From the NCBI RefSeq assembly GCF_005048265.1, contig NZ_SUNH01000002.1:53121-117120 (forward strand): a stretch of 64,000 nucleotides of DNA. Direction: 5' to 3'. Position 1 is the stretch's first letter, and each line of letters begins with the position of its first letter. This document shows positions 1 through 8,707 of the stretch, in pieces. The position numbers were made by a program, and so were the translations under genes. Source of the DNA: Paracoccus hibiscisoli. Lineage in GTDB: Bacteria; Pseudomonadota; Alphaproteobacteria; Rhodobacterales; Rhodobacteraceae. The notes below the pieces were generated by a model. The model ran no database searches. It was not told the DNA's origin and saw only the letters and a program-made list of their open reading frames with translations.

Positions 1-138
1 GCGGTGCTGATGTCGATGGGCATGATGATGCTGCCCCCGGTGGTGGTGTCGCTGCCGTTCAAGCTGGCGTTTTTCGTCGTGGTCGACGGATGGGGCATGA
101 TCGCCGGCGCGCTGGTGCGTAACTATACCGGGGGGTGA
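1..138 (+). CDS. fliP: Flagellar biosynthetic protein FliP, C-terminal fragment
   Basis: Only the last 45 codons are present; the reading frame is open from base 1 and ends at TGA 136-138. The visible tail has the FliP C-terminal signature: a Met-rich segment followed by LPP, then [15 protein letters not shown] and a short hydrophobic end. FliP is an integral membrane component of the flagellar type III export gate, together with FliQ and FliR. The gene converges on dxs with a 15-base gap. Identification rests on a short but characteristic tail; the N-terminal part lies outside the window. Confidence 0.85.
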   Translation, partial: AVLMSMGMMMLPPVVVSLPFKLAFFVVVDGWGMIAGALVRNYTGG

Positions 139-153
139 CCTCCGACCGCGCCC

Positions 154-2079
154 TCAGGCCCGGTCGGAGCGGCGCGCGGCCAGATCGTCGATGCCCATGA
201 CGGACAGGACCTTTTCCTCGATATGCTGAGCGTTCAGGGCCGAGCTGTCATACATCGCCCGCGGCGCGTCATGGTCCACGAAGGCGTCCGGCAGCACCAT
301 GGACCGGAACCGCAGCCCGGTGTCAAAGGCGCCCTCCTCGGCCAGCAGATGGGCGACATGGCTGCCGAACCCGCCGACCGCGCCCTCCTCGATGGTGATC
401 AGCGCATCGTGGTCGCGCGCCAGCGCCAGGATCAGGTCGCGGTCCAGCGGCTTGGCAAAGCGGGCATCGGCGACCGTGGGCGTGATGCCACGCGCCATCA
501 GCGCCTCGCGGGCGGTCATGACCTCGGACAGGCGGGTGCCGAAGGACAGGATCGCGACGCCCTTGCCCTCGGCGATCATGCGGCCCTTGCCGATGGGCAG
601 GACCTGGCCACGCTCGGGCATCTCGACCCCGGTGCCCTCGCCGCGCGGAAAGCGGAAGGCGATGGGGCCGCTGTCATGGGCCGCGGCGGTGGCGACCATA
701 TGGACCAGCTCGGCCTCGTCAGCGGCGGCCATGACCACGAAGCCGGGGAGGTTCGCCAGAAAGCCGATGTCATAGGCGCCCGAATGGGTCGGCCCGTCCT
801 GGCCCACCAGCCCGGCGCGGTCGATGGCAAAGCGCACGGGCAACCCCTGCACCGCCACATCATGGACGATCTGGTCGTAGCCGCGCTGAAGGAAGGTCGA
901 ATAGATCGCGACGAACGGCTTCATGCCCCCCGCCGCCAGACCGGCCGCAAAGGTCACGGCATGCTGTTCGGCGATGCCCACGTCGAAGCAGCGGCGCGGG
1001 AACCGCTGCGCGAACTGCTTCAGGCCGGTCCCATCCGGCATGGCGGCCGTAACCCCCAGAATGCGGTCGTCGCGCCCGGCCTGATCGATCAGCGCCTGCG
1101 CGAACACCGCCGTATAGCTGGGCGCGTTGGACTTCGCCTTGGCCTGCACGCCGGTGATGACGTCGAACTTGCCCGTGGCATGGCCCTTGTCGGCGGCGGT
1201 TTCGGCGGGGGCATAGCCCTTGCCCTTTTTTGTCACCACATGGATCAGCACCGGCCCGTCGGCCCGCGCCCGCACCGTGCGCAGCAAGGGCAGCAGCTGT
1301 TCCATGTCATGGCCGTCGACCGGACCGATATAGGAAAACCCCAGCTCCTCGAACAGGGTGCCTCCGACGGTCATGCCCTTGAGCATCTCCTTGGCCCGGC
1401 GCGCGCCCTCCTGCAGGGCGTCGGGCAGCATGCCGACCGCGCCCTTTGCGACCGCCTTCAGCTCCTGAAAGGGACCGCCCGCATAAAGCCGCGTCAGATA
1501 CGAGGACATCGCGCCGACCGGGGGCGCGATCGACATCTCGTTGTCGTTCAGGATCACGAACAGGCGCTTGCCCTCGTGGCCCGCATTGTTCAGCGCCTCA
1601 TAGGCCATGCCCGCGCTCATGGCGCCGTCGCCGATGACCGCGATCGCGTCGCCCGGATCGCCGCCCAGCTCTCGCGCCATCGCGAACCCCAGGGCCGCGC
1701 TGATCGAGGTCGAGGAATGTCCCGCCCCGAACGGGTCATAGGGGCTCTCGGCGCGCTTGGTAAAGCCCGCCAGACCGCCGCCCATGCGCAGGGTGCGGAT
1801 GCGGTCGCGCCGCCCGGTCAGGATCTTGTGCGGATAGCACTGATGGCCCACGTCCCAGATCAGCTTGTCGCGCGGCGTGTCGAACACCGCATGCAGCGCC
1901 ACGGTCAGCTCGACCACACCCAGGCCCGCGCCCAGATGGCCGCCGGTCACGCTGACGGCGCTGATCGTCTCGGCCCGCACATCATCGGCCAGCTGGCGCA
2001 GCTCGGCATCGGTGAGGGATTTCAGGTCGGACGGCAGGGTCACGCGGTCCAGTATCGGCGTCTTGGGTCGATCGGTCAT
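154..2079 (-). CDS. dxs: 1-deoxy-D-xylulose-5-phosphate synthase
   Basis: Thiamine-diphosphate enzyme that condenses pyruvate and glyceraldehyde 3-phosphate to DXP, the first step of the MEP isoprenoid pathway. It is 641 residues, the usual family length. The catalytic His lies in GGHLG near residue 48. The ThDP-binding GDG at 150-152 is followed by the conserved ALNNAG and NDNEMSI stretches. The central transketolase pyrimidine domain contains [15 protein letters not shown], followed by a C-terminal transketolase domain. It is the last gene of the leftward operon deacetylase-xseB-ispA-dxs, 26 bases after ispA, so precursor supply and prenyl-chain building are coupled. Confidence 0.97.
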   Translation of the reverse strand: MTDRPKTPILDRVTLPSDLKSLTDAELRQLADDVRAETISAVSVTGGHLGAGLGVVELTVALHAVFDTPRDKLIWDVGHQCYPHKILTGRRDRIRTLRMGGGLAGFTKRAESPYDPFGAGHSSTSISAALGFAMARELGGDPGDAIAVIGDGAMSAGMAYEALNNAGHEGKRLFVILNDNEMSIAPPVGAMSSYLTRLYAGGPFQELKAVAKGAVGMLPDALQEGARRAKEMLKGMTVGGTLFEELGFSYIGPVDGHDMEQLLPLLRTVRARADGPVLIHVVTKKGKGYAPAETAADKGHATGKFDVITGVQAKAKSNAPSYTAVFAQALIDQAGRDDRILGVTAAMPDGTGLKQFAQRFPRRCFDVGIAEQHAVTFAAGLAAGGMKPFVAIYSTFLQRGYDQIVHDVAVQGLPVRFAIDRAGLVGQDGPTHSGAYDIGFLANLPGFVVMAAADEAELVHMVATAAAHDSGPIAFRFPRGEGTGVEMPERGQVLPIGKGRMIAEGKGVAILSFGTRLSEVMTAREALMARGITPTVADARFAKPLDRDLILALARDHDALITIEEGAVGGFGSHVAHLLAEEGAFDTGLRFRSMVLPDAFVDHDAPRAMYDSSALNAQHIEEKVLSVMGIDDLAARRSDRA

Positions 2080-2105
2080 GGCTGGCCCTCCTCCGGGGCG
2101 GGCGT

Positions 2106-2969
2106 TCAGGTGTCGCGCTCGATAACGAAACGCGCAAGGTCGTGCAAGTTCCCGGCCCGGTCACCATATTGCGACAGCGCCTTGGTGCCGACGGTGACAA
2201 GACGCCGCGCCTCGGCCTGCGCGGGGGCCAGGCCCAGCAGCGACACGAAGGTGGCCTTGCCGGCGCCCGCATCCTTGCCGACGCGCTTGCCGGTCACGGC
2301 CTCGTCGCCGGTCACGTCCAGGATGTCGTCGGCGATCTGAAAGGCCAGTCCCAGGGCCACGGCATAGCGGTCCAGCGCCGCGGGGTCGTCGCCCGCGATC
2401 AGCGGCCCCGCGGTCGCGGCAAATCGGATCAGCGCGCCGGTCTTGCCGCCCTGCAGTTCGGTGATCGCGGCCAGATCCAGCGGAGTGCCGGCGGTCTCGG
2501 CGGCGATGTCCAGCGCCTGCCCCCAGACCATGCCCGCCGCCCCCGACGCCTGCGCCAGCGCCGCGACCAGCCGCACCCGCCCCTCGGCCGCGCCGATGCG
2601 CGGATCGGCCAGCAGGCCAAAGGCCAGCGTCTGCAGCGCGTCGCCCGCCAGAATCGCGGTCGCCTCGGTCCAGCGCACATGAACCGTGGGCTGCCCGCGC
2701 CTGAGGTCGTCGTCATCCATCGCGGGCAGGTCGTCATGGACCAGGCTGTAGGCATGCAGCGCCTCGACCGCCGCCGCCACGGGCAGGGCCGCGTCGTCGG
2801 CAACCCCGTGCAGCCGGGCCGATTCCATCACCAGAAAGGCGCGCAGCCGCTTGCCGCCCTGAACGGCATAGCGCATCGCATCGCGCAGATCGCCACCGGG
2901 CAGCGCGTCGATGGCGCGGTCCAGCTCTGCCTGGACCTGCGCCCGGACGGCGTCCAGACGATCCTGCAT
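2106..2969 (-). CDS. ispA: Polyprenyl (farnesyl/geranyl) diphosphate synthase
   Basis: Trans-prenyltransferase of 287 residues that condenses IPP with allylic diphosphates to give GPP/FPP. The first Asp-rich motif is in [14 protein letters not shown] and the second is in QIADDILDV; both bind the Mg-diphosphate substrate. The GGKRLR substrate motif lies near the N terminus. The open frame extends 33 codons upstream inside xseB, but the ATG at 2969 is chosen because it overlaps the xseB stop by one base and gives a family-typical N terminus. The product length (C10 versus C15) cannot be read from the sequence. Confidence 0.94.
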   Translation of the reverse strand: MQDRLDAVRAQVQAELDRAIDALPGGDLRDAMRYAVQGGKRLRAFLVMESARLHGVADDAALPVAAAVEALHAYSLVHDDLPAMDDDDLRRGQPTVHVRWTEATAILAGDALQTLAFGLLADPRIGAAEGRVRLVAALAQASGAAGMVWGQALDIAAETAGTPLDLAAITELQGGKTGALIRFAATAGPLIAGDDPAALDRYAVALGLAFQIADDILDVTGDEAVTGKRVGKDAGAGKATFVSLLGLAPAQAEARRLVTVGTKALSQYGDRAGNLHDLARFVIERDT

Positions 2970-3205
2970 CACAGCCCCTCGGCCGGGGTCAGTCCGGCGG
3001 GCTGGCCATTGGCGGCCAGGGTGATCTTCTCGACCCGCTCCTCGGCCTCGCGCAGGCGGGCCTCGCAATGGGCACGCAGCGCGGCGCCGCGCTCGTACAG
3101 CGCGATGGCTTCCTCCAGCGTGGCCTCTCCGGTCTCCAGCTTGCCGACCGTGGCCTCCAGCTCGCGCATGGCCTCCTCGAACGAGAGGGTGGTGATATCG
3201 CTCAT
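2969..3205 (-). CDS. xseB: Exodeoxyribonuclease VII small subunit
   Basis: A 78-residue XseB-family protein, the small subunit that pairs with XseA in the nuclease degrading single-stranded DNA. The core reads SFEEAMRELEATVGKLETGE followed by a predicted amphipathic helix rich in Glu and Leu, typical of the family. Its start overlaps the deacetylase stop by 4 bases and its stop overlaps the ispA start by one base, so it is translationally coupled on both sides. Placement between a deacetylase gene and ispA-dxs is, as I recall, common in Rhodobacteraceae. xseA is not in the window. Confidence 0.94.
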   Translation of the reverse strand: MSDITTLSFEEAMRELEATVGKLETGEATLEEAIALYERGAALRAHCEARLREAEERVEKITLAANGQPAGLTPAEGL

Positions 3206-4116
3206 TTCGCGGCCTCCATCAGCACGTCAACATGGGCCCGCACGCTGCGGCCCAGGGCCTGGAGGTCATAGCCACCTTCCAGGCAGGATACCACCGGGGC
3301 GCCGCCCGCCGCGTCAAGGATCTCGCGCGTCAGGGCGGCGTAATCCTCGTCATCCCAGTCCAACTGCGCCAGCGGATCATCGCGATGCGCGTCGAACCCG
3401 GCCGAGATCAGCACCAGCTGCGGCGCAAGGTCGCGCATCCGCGCCAGCGCGCCGCGCCATTCCGACAGGGCCAGCGCGCCATCCGTTCCCGGCGGCAAGG
3501 GCAGGTTCACCACCTGGCCATGCGCGCCCCGTTCGGACGCGCCCCCGGTCCCGGGCCACAGCGGCGACTGCTGGCTGGTGATGAACAGCACCCGCGCCTC
3601 GTCCCACAGCAGATCCTGAGTGCCGTTGCCGTGATGCACATCGAAATCCAGCACCGCCACCCGATCCAGCCCGTGATGATCCAGCGCTCGTTTCGCCGCG
3701 ATGGCCACGGTGCCGAACAGGCAGAACCCCATCGACGTGGCGGTTTCGGCATGATGCCCCGGCGGGCGCATGGCGACGAACGCGGCCCGCGCCTCACCGG
3801 CCAGCACCGCATCGACGGCCGCACAGGCCCCGCCCACGGCCCGCAGCGCCGGTTCCAGGCTGCCGGGCGACAGATGCGTGTCGGCGTCGATCTGCCGCGT
3901 GCCCGCCTGCGGCACCGCATCGCGCAGCCCCTGCAGATAGGCGGCAGGGTGACAGCGCAGGATCTCGGCGTCGGGCGTCACGGGCGCCTCGCGCCGGTCC
4001 AGCGGCAGGCCCTCCAGCGCGGCCATTACCGCGTCAAAGCGGGCCACCTGCTCGGGGTGGCCATCGGGCGTCACATGGCGGCGCGCGCTGTCATGGGAAT
4101 ACAGGATCACGGTCAT
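3202..4116 (-). CDS. Histone-deacetylase-family (class II-like) amidohydrolase
   Basis: A 304-residue member of the arginase/deacetylase fold. Zinc and catalytic signatures are visible: RPPGHHAE (tandem active-site His) near residue 137, DFDVHHGNGTQ (zinc-binding Asp/His) near 178, and a late GGYDL. The family removes acetyl groups from lysine side chains or polyamines; the natural substrate cannot be told from sequence. It is the first gene of the xseB-ispA-dxs operon. A second, distinct member of the superfamily is at 36572-37597. Confidence 0.88.
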   Translation of the reverse strand: MTVILYSHDSARRHVTPDGHPEQVARFDAVMAALEGLPLDRREAPVTPDAEILRCHPAAYLQGLRDAVPQAGTRQIDADTHLSPGSLEPALRAVGGACAAVDAVLAGEARAAFVAMRPPGHHAETATSMGFCLFGTVAIAAKRALDHHGLDRVAVLDFDVHHGNGTQDLLWDEARVLFITSQQSPLWPGTGGASERGAHGQVVNLPLPPGTDGALALSEWRGALARMRDLAPQLVLISAGFDAHRDDPLAQLDWDDEDYAALTREILDAAGGAPVVSCLEGGYDLQALGRSVRAHVDVLMEAAK

Positions 4117-4212
4117 TCATCTCCTCCGAAGCGGCAGGCTAGAAGCCCCACCCCGGATCGACAAGGCCGCAGCCTCTTCTTCACGAAAATATCCCGGGGG
4201 AGTCCGCAGGAC

Positions 4213-4227
4213 GGGGGCAGAGCCCCC
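4213..4227. repeat. GGGGGC-AGA-GCCCCC hairpin within a 122-bp intergenic stretch
   Basis: A perfect 6-bp GC stem with a 3-base loop, 12 bases past the mtaB stop. It sits in a spacer containing a CCCGGGGG run and a short A/T-rich TCACGAAAATATC tract. From memory, this combination recurs in Rhodobacterales intergenic regions. There is no U-run, so its role as a terminator for mtaB is an inference. The same spacer must hold the promoter for the deacetylase operon, but no clear -35/-10 pair was identified. Confidence 0.45.
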
Positions 4228-4238
4228 AGCAACGCCGG

Positions 4239-5492
4239 TCAGGCGATCAGCCGCTGACCGTCATGCGCCGACGGGGTCAGCACCATCAGCGCCCCCTCCG
4301 GCTGATCCTCGGCAAAGGCCACTTCGGTGAACTGCTCGGTCCGGCCAAGACGCGAACCCTCGGTCAGCACCCGATGGGCCCGCCCGACCTGCGCCTCTAG
4401 ATGCGCGCGCAGCGCCGCGTCGCCCGCCGCCCGCAGCCGTGCGGCGCGCTCGCGGATGGCAGGGCCTGCCACGGCCGGCATGCGCGCCGCGGGGGTTCCC
4501 TTGCGCGCCGAATAGGGGAACACATGCAGGAAGGTCAGGCCGCAATCGGCGACCAGCTTCAGGCTGTTGTCGAACATAGCCTCGGTCTCGGTCGGGAAGC
4601 CGGCAATGATGTCGGCGCCAAAGACCATGTCGGGGCGCAGCCGCCGCGCCTCCTCGCAAAAGGCGATGGCGTCGTCGCGCAGGTGGCGGCGCTTCATCCG
4701 CTTCAGGATCATGTCGTCGCCCGCCTGCAGCGACAGGTGCAGATGCGGCATCAGGCGCGGCTCGGTCGCGATGGCCAGCATCAGGTTCTCATCCGCCTCG
4801 ATCGAATCGATCGAGCTGATGCGCAGGCGCGGCAGGTCGGGCACCAGCCGCAGGATGCGCATCACCAGATCGCCAAGCCGCGGCGTACCCGGCAGATCGG
4901 CGCCCCAGCTGGTCAGATCGACACCGGTCAGCACGACCTCGTTGAAGCCGCGGCCGACCAGCCGCTTGATCTGCTCGATCACGACGCCCGCGGGCACCGA
5001 CCGGGAATTGCCGCGCCCGAAGGGGATGATGCAGAAGGTGCAGCGGTGATCGCAGCCGTTCTGGACCTGCACATAGGCGCGGTGCCGCCCGAACCCGTCG
5101 ATCAGATGGCCGGCGGTTTCGCGCACCGACATGATGTCGTCCACGACGACCTTTTCGGTGTCGCCGATAAGGTCAGGCGCGCGCAGGGACGCCCAGGTGG
5201 CGGGCTGCATCTTCTCGTGATTGCCGATCACCTTGGTGACCTCGGGCATGGCGGCAAAGGTCTCGGGCTCGGTCTGGGCGGCGCAGCCGGTGACGATGAC
5301 CGGCACGCCCGGGTTCTCGCGCGACAGGCGGCGGATCTCCTGGCGGGCCTTGCGCACGGCCTCGGCGGTGACGGCGCAGGTGTTGACCACGACCGCGCCG
5401 GACAGGCCCGCGGCCTCGGCCATCTCTCGCATGGCCTCGGTCTCATAGGCGTTCAGACGACAGCCCAGGGTCGAGAAGACGGGCGCGCTCAT
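4239..5492 (-). CDS. mtaB: tRNA t6A37 methylthiotransferase MtaB
   Basis: Radical-SAM methylthiotransferase of 417 residues that converts t6A37 to ms2t6A37 in ANN-decoding tRNAs. The N-terminal UPF0004 domain starts FSTLGCRLNAYETE and carries further cysteines in NTCAVT and TGCAAQ for the auxiliary cluster. The radical-SAM CxxxCxxC motif is in NGCDHRCTFCIIP. A TRAM-like C terminus follows. The open frame begins 57 codons earlier inside dapF; ATG 5492 is chosen because it overlaps the dapF stop by 4 bases and begins at the conserved N terminus. Confidence 0.93.
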   Translation of the reverse strand: MSAPVFSTLGCRLNAYETEAMREMAEAAGLSGAVVVNTCAVTAEAVRKARQEIRRLSRENPGVPVIVTGCAAQTEPETFAAMPEVTKVIGNHEKMQPATWASLRAPDLIGDTEKVVVDDIMSVRETAGHLIDGFGRHRAYVQVQNGCDHRCTFCIIPFGRGNSRSVPAGVVIEQIKRLVGRGFNEVVLTGVDLTSWGADLPGTPRLGDLVMRILRLVPDLPRLRISSIDSIEADENLMLAIATEPRLMPHLHLSLQAGDDMILKRMKRRHLRDDAIAFCEEARRLRPDMVFGADIIAGFPTETEAMFDNSLKLVADCGLTFLHVFPYSARKGTPAARMPAVAGPAIRERAARLRAAGDAALRAHLEAQVGRAHRVLTEGSRLGRTEQFTEVAFAEDQPEGALMVLTPSAHDGQRLIA

Positions 5493-6316
5493 GCCAGCCA
5501 CGCGGGCGTCAGGGTGCCGTGAAAGACGATGGCGGTCGGCCCCTCCATCCAGACGCCGTCCGCGCGCCAGTCGATCAGCAGCTGCCCCCCCGGCACATGC
5601 ACCGTCACGCGCCGATCCGTCAGCCCGCGCCGCGCCGCAGCCACCACCGCCGCGCAGGAACACGACCCCGATGCCAGCGTCGGCCCCGTCCCGCGTTCCC
5701 AGATGCGCAGCCGGATCGCGTCGCGCGACAGGACCTGCACGACCTCGACATTGGTGCGTTGGGGATACAGCGGGTGATGCTCATGCTCCGGCCCGAAGCG
5801 GTCCAGATCAACCGCATCGGCGTCATCCACGAAGAAGGTCACATGCGGATTGCCCATGCCGGTCGCGACCGGATCACCCGCAATGGGCAGGTGGTCGATG
5901 TCCACGTCGCGCGCCAGCGGGATCGCCTGCCAATCCAGCACCGGCGGCCCCATGTTCACCCGCGTCAGGCCCGCGCCCGCATCCTCGGCCAGCAGCACGC
6001 CGTGATCGGTGCGCAGGCGCAGCGCGCCCGTCCCAGTCTGGTCCATCAACCAGCGCGCGACGCAGCGCGTGGCATTGCCACAGGCCGCCGACAGCGACCC
6101 GTCCGCGTTCCAGAACACCAGCCGCGCATCCGCATCATCGCAATCTTCGACCCCCGCCAGCTGGTCGAACCCCACGCCCCGGTGCCGATCCGCGATGCGC
6201 GCGACAAGGCCCGCGTCCGGCCGGGCCAGCCCGCCGCGCAGATCCAGAACCACAAAGTCGTTGCCCAGCCCGTGCATCTTGAGGAAAGGCAGTCCGGTCG
6301 AATGAGAATGCGTCAT
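5489..6316 (-). CDS. dapF: Diaminopimelate epimerase
   Basis: Interconverts LL- and meso-diaminopimelate in lysine and peptidoglycan synthesis without a cofactor. The N-terminal MHGLGNDFVV signature is present. The two catalytic cysteines are in SAACGNATRC and in ASGSCSCAAVV. The ATG at 6316 gives 275 residues, the normal length; a longer frame to 6379 adds an unlikely N terminus. It is first in a two-gene operon with mtaB (4-base overlap). Confidence 0.95.
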   Translation of the reverse strand: MTHSHSTGLPFLKMHGLGNDFVVLDLRGGLARPDAGLVARIADRHRGVGFDQLAGVEDCDDADARLVFWNADGSLSAACGNATRCVARWLMDQTGTGALRLRTDHGVLLAEDAGAGLTRVNMGPPVLDWQAIPLARDVDIDHLPIAGDPVATGMGNPHVTFFVDDADAVDLDRFGPEHEHHPLYPQRTNVEVVQVLSRDAIRLRIWERGTGPTLASGSCSCAAVVAAARRGLTDRRVTVHVPGGQLLIDWRADGVWMEGPTAIVFHGTLTPAWLA

Positions 6317-6410
6317 GGCCGCGATATAGTCCCGGCAGTAGGATTCCGCCAGATGGTTCATTTTTCCGCTTGACGCCACCGGCCACCCCCCCTAGGAACC
6401 GCCTCGTGAT

Positions 6411-6486
6411 GGGCCCATAGCTCAGTTGGTAGAGCAACTGACTTTTAATCAGTGGGTCACAGGTTCGAATCCTGTTGGGCTCACCA
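6411..6486 (+). tRNA. tRNA-Lys (anticodon UUU)
   Basis: A complete 76-nt cloverleaf with encoded CCA. The acceptor arm GGGCCCA pairs with TGGGCTC. The D arm contains AGTTGGTAGA, the anticodon stem ACTGA/TCAGT encloses the loop CTTTTAA with anticodon TTT at 6444-6446, and the T arm contains GGTTCGAATCC. The discriminator is A. The two genes immediately downstream both look damaged, but no copy of the tRNA 3' end was found nearby to indicate an integrated element. Confidence 0.98.
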
Positions 6487-6630
6487 CTGTATTTCCTGCT
6501 TTTATTTTTGTGGCACGCAGCACCGCCTTGGCGGTTGCGCGCTCACGCATTTGTCGCCCCAAGGCAGATTGCGGTCCGCCGCCGCGATGGCGACACTGGC
6601 CCCCTTCCACGCCCCAGGCCAGGACGGCAG

Positions 6631-7956
6631 ATGCCCCAGACCCCCTCTGCCCTGCACCGCACAAGCTATGGCCGCAGGCTGGTGCAGGCCTTTGCCGCGC
6701 TGGCCTCGCTGGCGCTGCTGCTGGCATGGCTTGGCTGGCATGTGCTGCAGCAGGCCGAACAGCGGGCGCTGGACCTGGAACGCCAGCGCGCCGATGACAG
6801 CCTGCGCGACGCGCGGCGGCTGTTCGTGGGCGCCTCGGCAAACGGGGTGGCGCTGAGCCTGATGCTGGCGCTGTGGCTGGCCGCGCGGCTGGATGCGGGC
6901 CTGGGCGCCTATGCGCGCGGCGATTTCGGGCACCGCTTTGATGGCTTCCGTGACCGCGAGTTCGTGGCATTGGGTCATCAGCTGAACGCCATGTCCGCCG
7001 AGGTCGTCCAGAACCGCCAGCGCGAGGCGCAGTTCCGCAACCAGCTGGAGGCCGCCGTGCGCGACCGCACCCGCGACCTGACGCAGGCGCCGGATCACCT
7101 GGCCGCCTCGGAGGGCGCGCGCCAGCAGCTGATGGCCGATATCGGGCACGAATTGCGCACCCCCGTCACCGTCATCCGCGGAGAGGCGCAGGTGGCGCTG
7201 CGCGACCCCGGTCGTGGTCTGGACAGCCACCGCCAGGCCCTGACCCGCATCGTCAACGTGACCCGCCAGATGGGCCGCCTGATCGAGGATCTGCTGGTTT
7301 TCGTGCGCAACCCTGCGGGAACGCCCGCCGTCCGGCCGCGCGCCATCGCGCTTGGCACCGCGCTGAGCCCGGCGCTGGAGAATGCCGCCCGGCTGGCCGC
7401 GCCGCGCGGGATCGGGCTGCTGCCCGATGACGCCGTGGCGGCCACGCGCGTGCTGGCCGACCCCGACCGGCTGTCGCAGGCCATCGCCGCGCTGCTGGAC
7501 AACGCGCTGCGCTATTCCCACGACGGATCGCGCATCACCCTGCAGGTTCTGCCAGACGAGGACGAGGTCGCGCTGCAGATCCGCGACTACGGCATCGGCA
7601 TCGACAACCGCGACCTGCCGCATCTGTTCACGCGGGGCTGGCGCGGGGCGCAGGCGCGGATGCATCGGGCCGACGGGCTGGGTCTGGGGCTGGCCATCGC
7701 CCGCGATCTGATCGAGATGCAGGGCGGCAGGCTGTCGCTGGCTGCGGTGCCGGGGGGCGCCACCGTCAGCCGAGAGCGCATCCTGGCCCGCGTCTGGCAG
7801 GCCGATCGCGACCCGCTGACCAATGTGGTCGACGTCTATGTCAGCCGCCTGCGCCGCAAGATGGAGGAGCTGGACCCCCGACTGCGCATCGTGGCGATCC
7901 GGGGGCTGGGCTATCGCCTGCCCCCTCCCGACCCCGTCCAGCAGCCTGCCCCCTGA
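6631..7956 (+). CDS. Sensor histidine kinase fused to a truncated OmpR-type DNA-binding domain
   Basis: 441 residues from ATG 6631; the open frame runs back into the tRNA, so upstream starts are rejected. Order: TM helix about 17-39; a very short (about 30-residue) external loop; TM helix about 71-87; HAMP-like linker; HisKA H-box around H173 (IGHELRTP); HATPase with N-box LLDNALRYS near 289, G1 box DYGIGID and G2 box GLGLGLAIARDL. Where a kinase should end (PGGATV, about 375-379), the frame continues as the second half of an OmpR/PhoB winged helix: recognition helix region DPLTNVVDVYVSRLRRK and the wing IRGLGYRL. No receiver domain or first half of the winged helix is present. This looks like a deletion fusion of a kinase and a regulator; whether it is functional is unknown. 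Confidence 0.8.
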   Translation: MPQTPSALHRTSYGRRLVQAFAALASLALLLAWLGWHVLQQAEQRALDLERQRADDSLRDARRLFVGASANGVALSLMLALWLAARLDAGLGAYARGDFGHRFDGFRDREFVALGHQLNAMSAEVVQNRQREAQFRNQLEAAVRDRTRDLTQAPDHLAASEGARQQLMADIGHELRTPVTVIRGEAQVALRDPGRGLDSHRQALTRIVNVTRQMGRLIEDLLVFVRNPAGTPAVRPRAIALGTALSPALENAARLAAPRGIGLLPDDAVAATRVLADPDRLSQAIAALLDNALRYSHDGSRITLQVLPDEDEVALQIRDYGIGIDNRDLPHLFTRGWRGAQARMHRADGLGLGLAIARDLIEMQGGRLSLAAVPGGATVSRERILARVWQADRDPLTNVVDVYVSRLRRKMEELDPRLRIVAIRGLGYRLPPPDPVQQPAP

Positions 7957-7971
7957 CCAGGGCGGCAGGCG

Positions 7972-8519
7972 TCATTCCACCGCGAAGGGCAGCGAGGAGT
8001 GATGCAGCACGATACGCAGATCGCCCTGGGCGTCGCGGCTAAAGCCCCAGGTCTTGTCCACGGTGGTGACCGCGCCACTGGCATCGGTGATCAGCACGTT
8101 GCCCATCGTCAGCGCGGTGTCGCCCTCGATATGGATGGCCGCGTTCTCGATCTGCACACCCGTCCAGCCCTTCAGCGCAAAGCCCGAATCGCCCGGGAAT
8201 TTGCGGTCGTGGCCCACGAAATAGGACAGCGCACCGTCACGCGTCGTGCGAAAGGTCTGCGGCCCGCCGGTCAGGGTCGGCTTGAACAGGACCGGGCCCG
8301 CGTCAAAGGCATAGAGGCTGTCCAGAACCGCCTCGGCCGCGCCGCGGGCCTCATCGATGCCGCCTTCGGCATGGGCGGCCGAGATGCGCACCAGCGCCTC
8401 GCCCCAGGGCCGCCTGCGCCTCCTCGACCTCGGCGGCGGTGATCTGGGCGGCGGCCAGGACCGCCCCGGCCCCCAGGATCAGCGTGGATGCGGCACATGC
8501 GGCGGTGCACAGGGATCAT
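7972..8519 (-). pseudogene. Frameshifted secreted NTF2-like protein
   Basis: The intact part (8391 down to 7972, 139 codons) encodes an NTF2-like/SnoaL-like domain ending in DKTWGFSRDAQGDLRIVLHHSSLPFAVE. Reading on upstream, an expected signal peptide (ASTLILGAGAVLAAAQ) and ITAAEVEEAQAA lie in another frame. A single extra base in the GGG run at 8407-8409 would restore AAWGEALVRISAAH. A second extra base in the GGG run at 8512-8514 separates the ATG at 8519 from the signal peptide. Either the gene is broken or both homopolymer calls are sequencing errors; a shortened product from GTG 8391 would lack secretion. No enzymatic residues are recognised. Confidence 0.6.
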
Positions 8520-8707
8520 GCTTGTCTTCCTCTCAGCGACCGCGCCGACCATCCGCGCGGTGTCCCTACCCAGATGGTGCGCCCGGCTGAACGCTGTCTG
8601 AGCCCAGGATGAACGCAACATTAACAGGGCCCGGGGCGGCCAGATGTGATGATGGCGCGACGTCCTGGGCACTGGCCCTCCAGGCGCGCAGCGGATACAT
8701 CTGGATC

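Noticed and set aside
7095..7502. Antisense reading frames within the histidine kinase gene
   Set aside because: Typical GC-rich shadow frames without start signals or family motifs.
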